Assembly (NCBI RefSeq): GCF_021155765.1
Contig: NC_060110.1
Span: forward strand, 7,253,501 to 7,317,500
Length of the DNA: 64,000 bases
DNA from: Diprion similis
Lineage: Eukaryota > Arthropoda > Insecta > Hymenoptera > Diprionidae
Direction: 5' to 3'
The first letter of the stretch is position 1. The number at the start of each line of letters is the position of its first letter. A model generated the notes under the pieces. The model saw nothing but the letters and a program-made list of their open reading frames with translations. It was not told the DNA's origin and ran no database searches. The translations under genes were made by a program, and so were the position numbers. Below are positions 12,661 to 24,474 of this stretch, one piece after another.

Positions 12661-12729
12661 ATGTCTCCATATTTCGTGCATAAAATATGTGAAAATATGA
12701 GAAAATATACACGAGTGAGCATCACTTAC

Positions 12730-12892
12730 GCGGACGTCTTTTCTCTTCCTGACTCGGATGCAATAATCCGGAATGCTGTTGATCCTGGCTAGGGCGTTAT
12801 AGCTGGATTTGTGAACCTCGCCAGGTGTTATTTCGCAACACATTTCTCGGTAAAATATATGGAATAATTACCGCATCCGCACCGCGTCTCTG
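12730..12892 (-). CDS. Candidate exon, either first coding exon or leader with an upstream frame
   Basis: It is bounded by a good acceptor (TGTTAATTTCAG) and a good donor (CCGC followed by GTAAGTG). An ATG at 12843 in AGAAATG context opens 38 codons that reach the donor in phase 0, with a basic end RVRKRKDVR. If spliced to 10120 the frame would stop after four more codons. It would then be an upstream open frame of 42 residues in the leader of the gene starting MLLYWLLV. If spliced elsewhere it could be a real N-terminus. No family recognised. Confidence 0.3.
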
Positions 12893-13147
12893 CTGAAATT
12901 AACAGTTGGAGTAGAGCGGGCTCATGCGTTGGTTCACATCTCGTTTATCACTGCGAGTGTACGATCCGAAGGGAGAGGGTGAAAATCGTGGAAACTGCAG
13001 GTAGACACACGCATCTGCGCACGTACACTTAAGTGGGATGAAACGAAATAGCACCAAACGTGGGTGGCTATTAGGTACCTCTGTCACCTGTTTAACCGAT
13101 ACTAGCCGGCGTGCGGAACGCAAGTGTGATATTCAACGCGATAAGCT

Positions 13148-13182
13148 TCTCCCCCCCCCTCCCCCTCCTCCCCCTCCTCCCC
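13148..13182. repeat. C-rich (CCCCTCCT)n-like tract
   Basis: Pyrimidine tract dominated by C. Confidence 0.85.
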
Positions 13183-15410
13183 TACCCGACCATTTGGCTT
13201 TGCCCATCGCACTAGAAATGTCGCTATCAGCTCCTGGCAGCTCTTCCAATGCGCGTGTTTGTCACTTGCTAATCCGTTGTTTTACAGTTGATGTATGTAT
13301 GTTAATTTTTTTTCTTTCTTTCTTTTTTCTTCGATGCTGTGACTAATTGCATAATCTGTAAATTTTTTGCAACGCCTTTTCAACCGTTCAATTTACTCGA
13401 GTAAACTCTTTAAACGTGTGAGTGATTGTAATGTTATGTAATTTTAATAATTAAATGTGTTTACGTAAAACTTGAAAAAAATTTTAACGTAACCATTTTT
13501 CAATGCGATAAACTGACAAATTTCAACTTGTGGTTTAGAAACTTGCATTGAAGATGATTATTTTTTTGCTTCATGGTTAAACGTCACTTCGATTACCGTG
13601 TGTTAAAATTCGCTGAATTATGTTGAATTCACGGTATCAGCACAGTTCAGGATTTCGAAACAAAGTTGTATTGTATATTTTTTTTTTTTTTTTTTTTACG
13701 TAATCGATTTTAGATAGAAAAATAATTATGAATCTTCGTCTGAATCGTTCAAAATTTAATGGCAGTCCGACGTTGCGGATAGCACGAGCAAAACACGTGA
13801 AATGACGACGATAATAATTGGAGAAATGATTAACAAAGTCGTCGATACAAGCCTGTTTATTAAAACGGTTTGGTCGATCAATTTTTGCCTCCCCGCCTCC
13901 CTCCCCCCAACCGCTTTATCCACCTGCTGCATGCGGTAGCGCGGAATAAATATATTTTTAAAAACAATGTCTGCAGGTGATAATGAGCGGCTGGTCTGCT
14001 TAATGAAATCGCACTTACTCGATGTTATCGTTATTAATATTCGTACTTTTTTGCCCTCCAATTTTCATGGCTGTTACTTGCCACAGGTTTTACACAAATT
14101 ATTGTGATTACACTACACTGCAGCTAAATCTACATCTGGTTATTTATAGCTGTTACACACTCTTATTCGTTGGTTGGTACTTTATGACCGAATGGATGCG
14201 TCGTTGACAGGGATAAATATTAAGTTTATTCACGTCATGAGATCGATTTGAGAAAGTGTTTATTGTGATTATTATCAATTTCATTATCATTACCACTTCA
14301 CATAGACCAACCGTATACGGGTAATATTTTGGTACACGATTTAATTTTACCTATTACGTTTATCTGACCGTGTTTCACGCGATTTCGTATTATCGAGTTT
14401 ATCGGCGATGGTGTAAAAAGATAATACAAGTAGCGAGTAGGAACCGGGGAAAAACAGAGTCCGCCGCTATTGCGTAAAGTATGTACGTGTTACGAGCAGC
14501 GCTATCTCAATTTTGTGCAATTTTCTCATTTTTCAATTCTCCAAGTAACACTGCGTTTCGAATAAAAAGATAATACGCGTACGTTTTGAGTAGGTACTAG
14601 AAATTCAAGTCGTACGAGTATAGTTGATTGTATGTGCACTGCATACCCGTATAGCACTTGTAATATACAAATACACAGTGTATGATCATCGGCATTCGTG
14701 TTAATACTTTGCGGTTAAGTACATGTATGTATAAGTAGACTATAATGTATGTGCGTGTACTAATTATCGATAATAAGTATACCTCAAGTTTCTACTGTAG
14801 GTATTTATTATCATTTTATTCTTCTTCTTTGTTAGTCATAAGATGTATATTTATATTTATACTATATGTATATCATGTACGTATATATATATATAAAAAT
14901 GTCAATCAGAGCCCAAGCACAAAAAGAAGTACAAAAATTTTTTTCCAACCATCACGCTTGTCGTTTAGTACGATATAAATTCGATAAGATTGTTTATTTA
15001 TAAATAAACAGAATAAAAATAAATACCAGAGATGGAGTAATTAATTATCGTCGTATCATATAAAATTGTTTCGTAGTTTGGACCGTGATTAAGATTTAAG
15101 TTTTGATCTTGTCTGAGACGTGCGTATGTATCGACACGGAACTGGGGGAAACGTTCAATTATCGTTAAATTTACTATGAATTATAATTATGTATAAAAAA
15201 AAAAACAAAAAAAAACAAGAAAACGATATTCCACCCTAGTTCTGCGCCAATGAATAAATACAACTAGTAGTACCATAACCTGCAAACTCTTGACCGAGTC
15301 GATTATCTGCATACAATATATAATAATTTTATATATATTTACAAATTATTATTCGTCCAGTCTGCAAGTTCTCAAGTTGTGCAAATCGAGCCCTGAGGGT
15401 GAGCATCGGC
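13183..15410. other. No supported gene
   Basis: AT-rich intergenic sequence with poly(T) near 13678-13697 and short TA runs. At its right end, TTTATT at 15411-15416 reads AATAAA on the minus strand and is the likely poly(A) signal of the serpin gene, about 185 bases past its stop. Confidence 0.45.
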
Positions 15411-15416
15411 TTTATT
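15411..15416 (-). terminator. Probable poly(A) signal of the serpin gene
   Basis: AATAAA on the minus strand, 182-187 bases beyond the stop codon at 15598. Confidence 0.4.
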
Positions 15417-15597
15417 ACCTTCATGCAGGCAGACCTCGAATCTAGGATCATTCCGTCCGTCTGTCCGTTCGTGTCCTGTTTATACTATATATATCCACAA
15501 TATAAAATAACGACGGTGAACGTACTACAATTTAAACTGTACGTTCCTCACTGCAAACCGCGTCAACATACTTAATCGTCTTAATATTCCCTTATTC

Positions 15598-16062
15598 CTA
15601 GGGCATTAGGCGTGGATTGAAACGTCCCATGTGAAGGATCATCCCCGTTGGATTGTGTCTCACAAAGTACAAGAACGGTCTGTCCAATTTGAGCAATGGT
15701 CTGCTGGCCTGTTTCGCCTTGGTACCAAGTGGTTCTCTCAGTTTACTCGATGCGCGCTCCGACCTTTCCTCGGAGTTCTCGTTGCCTGCTACTAATCCTC
15801 CCTCCGTCGACTGCGAAACCGACCTCTTCTTCGTGTCGTGGAATTCTTCGACGTATTCCGCCACGTTCACGCTTCTCCTGGATCGCGTTTCGTGCTCGAG
15901 TATATCCTCGTTTGGTTCCAGCTCGACTTCATCATCCTCTGGCCTGCTTTCAGCGTTGTTTTTCTCGCCACGAGCTCCTCTCAACGGACCGGCTGGGTAT
16001 ATTTCAATGTGATGACGACCACCGTTTATTGCCTCGTCACCGCAGGTGCTGAACAAATTGAT
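15598..16062 (-). CDS. Last serpin exon: reactive-loop insertion plus C-terminal strand
   Basis: Starts after the acceptor TTCCTTCCGCAG with INLFSTCGDEAINGG and ends with the serpin C-terminal signature. Between them lie roughly 100 residues of acidic and basic low-complexity sequence. These include RSRR followed by Ser and KKR followed by Ser, which match proprotein-convertase (furin-type) cleavage motifs. In an ordinary serpin only about 20 residues separate these landmarks, and they form the reactive loop. Confidence 0.85.
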   Translation of the reverse strand: MNLFSTCGDEAINGGRHHIEIYPAGPLRGARGEKNNAESRPEDDEVELEPNEDILEHETRSRRSVNVAEYVEEFHDTKKRSVSQSTEGGLVAGNENSEERSERASSKLREPLGTKAKQASRPLLKLDRPFLYFVRHNPTGMILHMGRFNPRLMP

Positions 16063-19000
16063 CTGCGGAAGGAATTAAATGAGTTTACTTAATGAACGAT
16101 CTCAATAGTTTCAGGATTGCAGAAGTTTGATTTTATGAAAGTGCCATGTGTACGAATGTTTGATCTCCTATCCATTTCAGTTCATGAATTACTATGAAGG
16201 AATCAGAATTTTTTTCAGAATTGAATAATTGTTCATGATAGAGTGTTGGTGTACCGGTTCGCTCATCTGAGTACCAGTTGTGGCCGTATTTATAACGTCT
16301 AATTTGACGTTGAGCCACTAATGGTACAGAGAAGATGAGATTTGATCTACGCAAACAATCGTTTTCGAATAACTAAGTGTACCTTCAGTATTTCGGGATT
16401 CTCGTCAAAACTTTCTGAAAGTCGGATTTTAGTCATGAATCGAGTAATTAAGAAATTAGAAATTAAGTGAATGTTACATAGAATTTTACGAAGGTCGTCA
16501 CGAATGGCGCATGTATCCTATAATTTTTTTTGACCGTATTACGAATCTCGTAAAAGATTTTCTGAGTCTGGGCAATATCTGGAATTCCATCAACACTGCA
16601 AACTCCTAACAGCTAAAATTAGCCTTCGAACATAACAACAAGCCCTTACTTGAACCATATCAGCAAGATGGAGATCATTCCCAACCCCGTTAATCCCCTT
16701 AAGGTCAGCGTGTATCGAGAAAAGGTCATCGAGTCCCATGCGTTTGAGGGCAGCCGTGGCATTGACGATCGAGCGATGGCTGAACTTCGGAACCTGAACC
16801 TCAAGACCCATCCTAGGTATGAGGACCTTGAGTAGCCTCTTCCACGTCCCCTGTGTGAAGGCCCCTTCGATAAGTCTTCGCTCGAGGTGATCGAGACTAT
16901 CGCCGGGTGCGGCGAGACCCTGCTGTCCAGGCAGGAGGAAGATTGTGGAGACCAAGTCGCTGACACCCCCGAGGGAGATGACGGTAGCATCAAGTCCTGG
17001 TTCGTATCCAGCGAGAACTCCGGACCTCCACACTGTCGCGGGAACCGGAATGAGCTTCCTCTGTCTCACCGCAGGAAGAACTGCGAAGTACATTTCGCCG
17101 TCTCTGCCTTCGGAACTGGCGCCAGTACAGTCGGTCTGGAAGACATTGGCAGAGAGGGCAGCGAGCGGAGACCTGAGGGGCATGACGTTGCCCTTGACAA
17201 AGTCACGGATTCGTCCTCCAGTCTGACGCCTGATCAGTAGGTTCGTCCTGCGCCTAACGAGGTCGCTGATGGCGGCGAAGTTCACTTCTTCGATGTGTCC
17301 GTCGTAGAACTGTTGGGCTCGTTCTTTGTAGAAGGGCAGAAGCTTGCCGGCCTTTGTTCTGTCCGCGAAGAGTTCCCTGACGAAGGCGGCATTTGCGATA
17401 CCCTGACCTCTTGCGAGGTTCACGCTATCGGTTACGTTCTGGAATACAAGATGAGGGTTGAACGTCACCACGTCGTCGAGTTTCAAGATGTCGTTCATCT
17501 GGCCAGACGTTGGGCCTCTGGCTCCAAGGAACATCATGGCGAGCATGCTCGTCATACCGAATGGGGACAGAGCGAGGGACCTGGCTGTACTGAGACCTTT
17601 GTTAGTCGCGGTCCAGAAGCTGAAAGCAAGCTCATTGCAGAGGGCTGAGAACATCCCGATGTCTTTGTCCAATTGCCGAGTACTCTCATCTAGATTCACG
17701 GCACTCTGATGCGCTTCCAGTGTCACAGAAACTTGCTGTGATTCGTCGTCGTTTTTGTTGTTCGACGTGGCTTCTACCATAATCGGTTTTGCGGTTTGTT
17801 TCAGGATGGGATAGGGTGTGCTTTGTGGTATCAGACTCCATTTCTCCTCGGTCTCTGCTTTTTTGTTCTCTAAATTTGTTGGTTTCGCGTTATTGTCAGG
17901 TTTTTGTTTCTGCGCTTCGCCAAGCTTCAGGTAAGGATCTGCTACTGGTTTCTTTTGTACAGATCCTAACTCGGAATCTTTCACTTTCTCTTTGATCTCT
18001 GTCACGTCCTCCCTGGTCGCCGTGTCAGTTACCTGACTCTTTTCATTACTCACTTGCGGTTTTTGTTGCGATTCTGTGACCGATGCAGGCTTCTCAACAC
18101 TCGGTGCCTTTGTAGCTTCAATTGGCTGACTCGAAACTTCGACTGTTGTAATCACCGAGTCCATAGCACTCGTAGGCTTTACTTTCTCCTTTTCATTTTC
18201 AGATACTTTTGAATCCTCTTGCGGGACTGGACGTTTTGTTACTCGTACTGCGGTCTCATTTACTTGAACACGAACCTCCTGTGTTTTCATGAGGCTATTT
18301 TCCGGTGCAGCTAGAGGAGTTGTTTCGATTTTCAATACGGGTTTCATTGTCTCTGGCGTTTTCACTTTTGTTGCTGGACTTGTGGCTACTTCCGGAAGTT
18401 TAGTTTCAACTTTGTTTGCCGTTTTCTTGACCTCTTCTTCCATCGGTATTTGAGGTTTCGATGCGGCAGGTGTCTGAACCTCATCCATCTGAATTTCAGG
18501 GCTTGCTGGAGCCTTGGACAACGAATCCGACAAAATTGTACTTTCTGGTTCTGCAGGCTGAATCTCAGTATTTTCCATCGGGGAATTGGTTTGGGGTTTT
18601 TCAGGCGAATTCATTGCGGCTACTGGAGTTTCTACAGCCATAGTTATTTTCTCAGGATTCTCTACAGTTTTCATATCATCAATTTTTACGCTTTCAGATA
18701 CCGTCTCTAACTTCTCGGTAGCAGGCATAGCCATAGACGAATCAGTTGGGTCTTCAGGTTTAATTTTTTCAGAAGTAACGTCAACTTTAACTAAGAGTTC
18801 CGTTGGCTTTGTAAACTCCTGTTCATTTGCAGCTTCAGTAACGACGGGTTTCTCATCGGGTTTTTCAGGGGATACTACCGGAACTGAAAGTTTTTCGATA
18901 TTCGCTTGCGTAGAGCTTGTATCATCGGAAACATCTTTGTCACCTGACGATGGTTTCTTGTCCAGTGTAGATACTGGCTCAAGTTTACCTGATTCACTTA

Positions 19001-22000
19001 CAACAGAGGTTTTTTCCGCAGGTGCAATCAGTTCAGGCTTATCTGATTCATTCGATGAAGGCTCTTTCTTTACAATTAAAACCTGTTCAGAACCGTCTAA
19101 TTTGTTTGATGAAGGCTCCTTTTCCATAGCTGCGATAAGCACAGGTTTTTCTAATTCACTTGACGACGGTTTTTCCTCCAGAGTTGGCTCAGAATTTTGC
19201 ATTTCATTGGACGAAGGTTTCTGCTCCGGAGTTAGAACCAACTCAGGGTTGGCCAAAGGCTCGCTAAATTCTTTCATATCCTGTACCACGTCATTACCTT
19301 CAGATTCAGCGGGTAAATCCTCGGTCACTTTGACTTCAGACATTTCAGAGTCTGGTTTTACATCAATAGTCTCAGCAACGGAAGCTTCGACTTCTAACGG
19401 ACTACCGTCTTTGCTTGCTGGTGTGGTCAGCGTCTGAATTTCCTCGATCAAACCATCGGACTCGGTCTTTTCTGGCATCTTATCACCATTCGTTACCGGC
19501 GTAGAAACGTCAGAACTATCGCCAGGTTTTTGTGCACTGACTTGTGTAGCAAGAGGCATACCCTCCTCAACGGTCATGGGGTCTTGAATCGAGTCACTAG
19601 GACTGTCGATGGTTTTCGTCGTCGTTTCGGAAGCTGCAACTGTTTCCGGTTTACTTTCAGTCTTGTCTGAAGGAAAATCTTCTTTAACTTCAGATGTGGT
19701 TTTAAATGCGTCAGTTGAAGTTTCAATTGAATCAGCACTCATTTCAGGTTTCGCTTCAGGCACCTGTGGCTTTGCAGCATCGTCTTTCATTAACTCAGGT
19801 TTCTTTTCAGGCAAATCTTTAGCTGGCTCCACCTCGACGGTCGTAGAAATAATCACTTCCGGTGGTACCATAGCAGAAATGTCTGTGCTAACAGTCGGAA
19901 CATCTTCATCGACCAACTTTTCAGGAGTTTTTTCTGAAGATTCAATCATGACAACCGTTTGTACGGGAGCTTCCAATTTTGTTACGTCTTCGCTGGAAGC
20001 TGCAGTATCTTCCGTATCCTGAATTTCTGGCTTTGTTTCCATCAATTCCTCAGTTGTTTTTAGTATTTCCGCTTCAGGTTTCTCATTCTTGTTTGCCTCT
20101 AGAGGCTGACCTTCTGCTTGCACAGCTTCAGAGTCACTGGTTGTTATTGGTTTAATTTCCGTAGTGGGTTTCGAATTGATAGAGGAAGTCATTTCAAGCT
20201 CAGACTTGGTGACCTCTTGATCGGCAGACGCCGTATTTTCAGGTAGCTCATTTACTACGGGTACAACTTTCGGTTTGTATAAATCTTCAGGCGTTGTTAC
20301 TTCGGTTGGTTTCGTTGGTTGAGAACCCGCAATTAAATCACTTCCAATGTTTTGAGGCGGAGAAGTCTGTATGTCTTTGTCGTTGAACGAAATCGGCTGA
20401 ACCTTGACAATTGAGGGATCTTGTGCAGGCGCTGTGTCGATCATCTGATTGATCGTAGCGATGGGATTCATCATCTGAATCCTCACAAATGGTGACTCGG
20501 TTGGGCTTGGACTGTCCATAATCAATGAGTCTGTCGGCTTTGCTTCATCAATGTCAATCCTTACTATCGGCGTCTCTATGTCCGAGGGTGCATTGGATTC
20601 TGGTGCAGTTTCTTTTTTACTTCCATCATTCATCATGACTTCCACTTTGCCCACGACGACTTCTGGCTTGGCCTTTTCCACAGGATTCGACAATGCCTCC
20701 GCACTCATCACATCCCCTGCTTCTGGTTTAATTGGCATGGATTCAGGATCGTCTACAGAAGCTTTTACTATATCTGTTTTATCGTCCACTACAGATGTAG
20801 TCTCGGCTTTATTGGGGTTGGTACCATCTTCAGAAATGGCTTCCGTTTTAGGTGCGTCAGCGCTAGCAGGTGTAGCAGCATCAATCACAGGTAAACCCAT
20901 GTTCTTGACTGGAATCTCTGGTTTTTGGAAATCGATTTTCACTTCAGGTTCGGTGGAGGCTACCTCGGATGTTTTCGATGGGTTACTCTCAAGGTTAGTA
21001 GCGTCACTCGGGACTGGTCCAGGCTCCTTAATGGTTGCAATTTTAATTTCAACCGCGGTTGTCTCGGGTTTCACGATATCTTCTTTGTTTGGTATTTCCA
21101 GAACTGCAGGTTTGGTTTCCTCACTCGTCACTGTAGTCATCGGTTCCGGAACCTCGACCTTCACCATAGTGGCTTCCTCCTTCAATCCATCCTCAACTCG
21201 CTTTACGGGTTCGTCCTTGTTCTCCGATTTCTCAGGAATCGGAACCATGGAAGTCATGGTTTCCGAAATTTGGGATATCATGCTTGATACGGAGTCCGCT
21301 AATTCGTTCAACATAGTTTCTGGTTTTTTTTCCGTAGCTGCCGTTGGCTCACTTTTCACACCAGTCTCCATTGGTGTTTTAGTAACGGAATCATTATTCT
21401 CGTCACCGGAAGAAGCTATGGTCTCAACTTTGTTAGTTGCTCCAGCATCCAGTTGGACAGTTGCCGGTGCCTGTAACTCAACAGGAAGTAAATTCTCAGT
21501 CATCTCGGGGGTTTCCGAAATTTCCGGACGAGTTTTCGTTTTTTCGGGGTCAACGTCTTCAACTTTTTCGGTAGGTGCCGGAGATTCCGGTACGATTTTC
21601 GTAGTTGTAGGTTCGGGAGTTATTTCGGGTAGCATTTGGAAGAGTGTTTCTGGATCCCATTCTGCCATAAGAGGTATTTCTGCCCCTCCAGAAGTTTCAG
21701 GTTTCTTCGTAGCTGATTCAGCAGTCTCTCCAACTTTCTGTATTGATACTGTGTCTTTCATATCAGCTTCGTCCATCTTCGTATCTTCAATCATAACTGG
21801 TTCAGGAGCTAGAGGTTTTGCAGGAGCAGGAACAGTTGCAGAATCAGATACTTTTTCAGGTTCGACGTTATCGGTTGTCTCCTTCGTCATATCATTTGCG
21901 TTCTCTGAAATCAGCTCTTTAACTATGGTGTCTATCGACTGAGGGAGCATATTCACCATCTCTTGCTCCATAGTCATTGCTGTCATAGTTGAAATTGTTG

Positions 22001-24474
22001 CTTCAGGAGTTGAAAAGGGCTCTTTGTCATGAGACTCTATTGATGGCTTTTCAACGGGCTTGGCAACTTCAACAGGAATATCCTGTGCAGGTTTTTCAGC
22101 AGGTTCCATAACTTTTACTGGAACATCTTGTGCAGGTTGTTCAACAGGCTCCATAATTTTTACCGGAACATCTTGTGCAGGTTTCTCGGCGGGCTCTGTA
22201 ATTTTTACGGGAACATTTTGCGTAGGTTTTTCGACAGGCTCCATAAGTTTTACTGGAACATGTTGTGCAGGTTGTTCAGCAGGTTCCATAACCTTTACGG
22301 AATCATCTTGCGTAGGTTGTTCAACAGGCTCCATAATTTTTACTGGAACATCTTGTGCAGGTTGTTCAGCAGGCTCCATAACCTTTACGGAATCATCTTG
22401 CGTAGGTTGTTCAACAGGCTCCATAATTTTTACTGGAACATCTTGTGCAGGTTGTTCAGCAGGCTCCATAACCTTTACGGAATCATCTTGCGTAGGTTGT
22501 TCAACAGGCTCCATAATTTTTACTGGAACATCTTGTGCAGGTTCTCCAACAGGCTCCATAACTTTTACTGGAACATCTTGTGCAGGTTGTTCAGCAGACT
22601 CCATAACTTTTACAGGAGCATCTTGCGTAGGTTTTTCAACAGGCTCCATTATTTTTACTGGAACATTTTGTGCAGGTTCTCCAACAGGCTCCATAATTTT
22701 TACTGGAACATCTTGCGTAGGTTCTTCAACAGGGTCCATAACTTTTACGGGAACATCTTGCGTAGGTTTTCCAACGGGGTCCATAACTTTTACGGGAACA
22801 ATTTGAGCAGGCTGTTCAACAGTCTCCATAATTTTTGGAGGACTATTTTGGGTAGGTTCTTCAACAGACTCCACAACTTTCACTGGAACATTTTGTTCAG
22901 GTTTTTCGACAAACTCCGTAATCTTGACAAGTGTATCTTGCGTAGGTTTTTCAACAGACTCCATAATTTTTACGGGTGCTTCCGGGACTGGTGCCGGAGC
23001 TTCCAGAGTGATCGAGGGTGTTGCTTGAGGCGCGATAATCGGCTTAGAATCTGCCACTTCTTCAACCACTTTGACATCTGAAGCAGTCATTGGTTTCTCA
23101 GAGTCTTTTTGTGGTACAGAGACGAAGCTTGACGTGACTTCCATCTCGATGGTTTTCGGCGTCGTCATGCTCGGTGTTTCAGCGGCAGGTAGTCCATCAA
23201 GAACTTCAGGCTTCTTCAGTTCCTCTTTCGGTATTTCAGATTCCTTCTCGGGAACCGCACTGGATTCAGTCTTTTCGGCTTCGTTTTTCACTTCATCGGC
23301 AGACAGCGTGTTCAGTATTTGGTACACTGGCTTCGACTCAGTAGTCGACGGGTCCTCCATTGTCGAGTGGCTACTATCGGCCGTTATCACGGGTACCGGG
23401 ATCATGGGCCTTTCTGGGTTTTCTTCCGGTTTCTCTGAAGGTTTCTGCTGGACTGGGTGGCGCTCTTTCTCCTCTTCTGGTTTTTTGGTCGATGTAGAAT
23501 CCTCCTTGACAGGTTTTGTAGCACCTTCAGAAGTCAAAGATGAAGTAGGAGACTGCTTCTTGTCATCTGATGGCTTTGCAATCTCTTCCTGAGGACTGGC
23601 AACCGCAGAGACTTCCGGGGTTTCAGGCTTCTTCACAACCATGCTAATATTCACCTTAGTTTCTGGGTCAGGAAGGACGGGAAGCACAGGCATATCGGCT
23701 TCTGTTACCGTCACGGGCGCTGAGTCAGCCTCCCCTCCTAATATTGAGGGTAGAATGCTGCTCCATTCGTCGTTCGCGTGACCAGGTATTGTCGGCACGG
23801 TGCCCATGACCGTCGCTGGCTTGTTGAGCTCTTCCTTGAGCACGTTCTGCACGTTTTGAACGACATCAGCAACCTTCAACACAGGAAAAATAACGATGGT
23901 CACGTATTACGTATATTCATATAATGTCTGAAGAGTGCATTTCACGGTAAAAAAAAAACATCGTCTACCCAAGCTAGGCATTGACCGCCTACCTTCATTT
24001 CTCCAGTCATGTTTTCTTCGGCCTTCTCAGGGTCTTGAGTCTCAATTGGAAAAGGCCCACCCCCGGCAGCGATGATGCTCTGTATCTCGGAGTCGGTCAT
24101 TTGGCGGGTGATCAGCTGGCCCTTTTCATCGACGGTGTAAAACTGGAAACCGTCGGGCTTCAGCATGTCGACAGTGGAAGCGGGGAGGTCGTTGGTCACC
24201 TTCTTGGTGCCTGATTTATCAGACCCTTTCTCAGCGCTGCTGTTTCCATCTCCCATCACTACGGATACGGATGTGACGACGCTGCGATCAATGGATAGAA
24301 TTTGAGAATTTATTTCAGCCTACTCGTCCACTCACGTACGCTTCAACCCGCCATCACTCACCTGGAACCCAGAACTTCCGTTGACGTGTCCACGTTTTCG
24401 TCGGGAACCGGAAGTCCACTCGTCATCACCCCTAGGGCCACTAATAACAGCGGCCATCTCCAGACCCACCTCAT
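15598..24474 (-). CDS. Giant secreted serpin with ~2,000-residue disordered region
   Basis: Four coding exons on the minus strand: 24474-24362, 24281-23993, 23873-16650 and 16062-15598. All use GT-AG introns, the phases close, and the product is about 2,696 residues. Exon 1 starts MRWVWRWPLLLVALGVMTSG, a clear signal peptide. Exon 2 has an ordinary small-domain look (FQFYTVDEKGQLITRQM). Residues about 135-2190, in one exon, are acidic, rich in Pro/Glu/Thr/Ser/Lys/Val, and contain no cysteine; they should be disordered and extracellular. The serpin fold follows, from about 2190. It keeps the SPFGMTSMLAMMFLGARG helix-B region and ends with LDRPFLYFVRHNPTGMILHMGRFNP, split here as LDRPFLYFVRHN plus PTGMILHMGRF, the family signature. 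The reactive-loop hinge is not the usual short Ala-rich segment: after ADMVQ the protein continues NLFSTCGDEAINGG and a long charged insertion, so protease inhibition is unlikely. The unusual loop recalls non-inhibitory insect serpins such as Drosophila Spn100A, from memory and untested. An untranslated exon upstream is likely, since an acceptor-like TTTCAAG lies just before the ATG. Confidence 0.9.
16255..16317 (-). other. Possible cassette exon in the last serpin intron
   Basis: Inside the 587-base intron a segment bounded by an acceptor (CATCTTCTCTGTACCATTAG) and a donor (CCG followed by GTAC) is exactly 63 bases. It is open in the gene's phase 0 and would insert 21 residues, WLNVKLDVINTATTGTQMSE and Pro, just before the loop exon. 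Many insect serpins swap exons at this position. The signals are only moderate and chance is possible. Confidence 0.22.
18930..19230 (-). repeat. Degenerate KPSSNE-type repeat within the serpin gene
   Basis: Encoded residues about 1687-1782 contain five or six spaced copies of a (E/K)KPSS(N/S/G)(E/K) motif, each followed by an LE/SEP-like segment, about 20 residues apart. It is a second, more diverged repeat family in the disordered region. Confidence 0.6.
22060..22980 (-). repeat. 45-bp tandem repeat array coding for 15-residue units
   Basis: About twenty units of the pattern VPVKIMEPVEQPTQD (residues about 430-740 of the serpin). Positions 22271-22360, 22361-22450 and 22451-22540 are three almost identical 90-bp double units, so recent unequal exchange or slippage has worked on top of an older array. 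The long antisense open frames here are shadows of the repeat. Confidence 0.92.

Larger units (their letters stand above)
10121..12729. other. No supported gene; probable intron
   Basis: AT-rich with a C run (10734-10772), poly(T) at about 11000 and TA arrays at 12231-12262. If the exons at 12.8 and 10.1 kb belong together, this is their intron. Confidence 0.4.

Noticed and set aside
12428-12725. Cys-Val-rich frames on the minus strand
   Set aside because: Translation of the (CA)n microsatellite.
20551-23592. Long plus-strand open frames (up to about 460 codons) opposite the serpin gene
   Set aside because: They mirror the repetitive, codon-biased sense exon. No start context, splice sites or family features, and the composition follows the complement of Pro/Glu/Thr codons.
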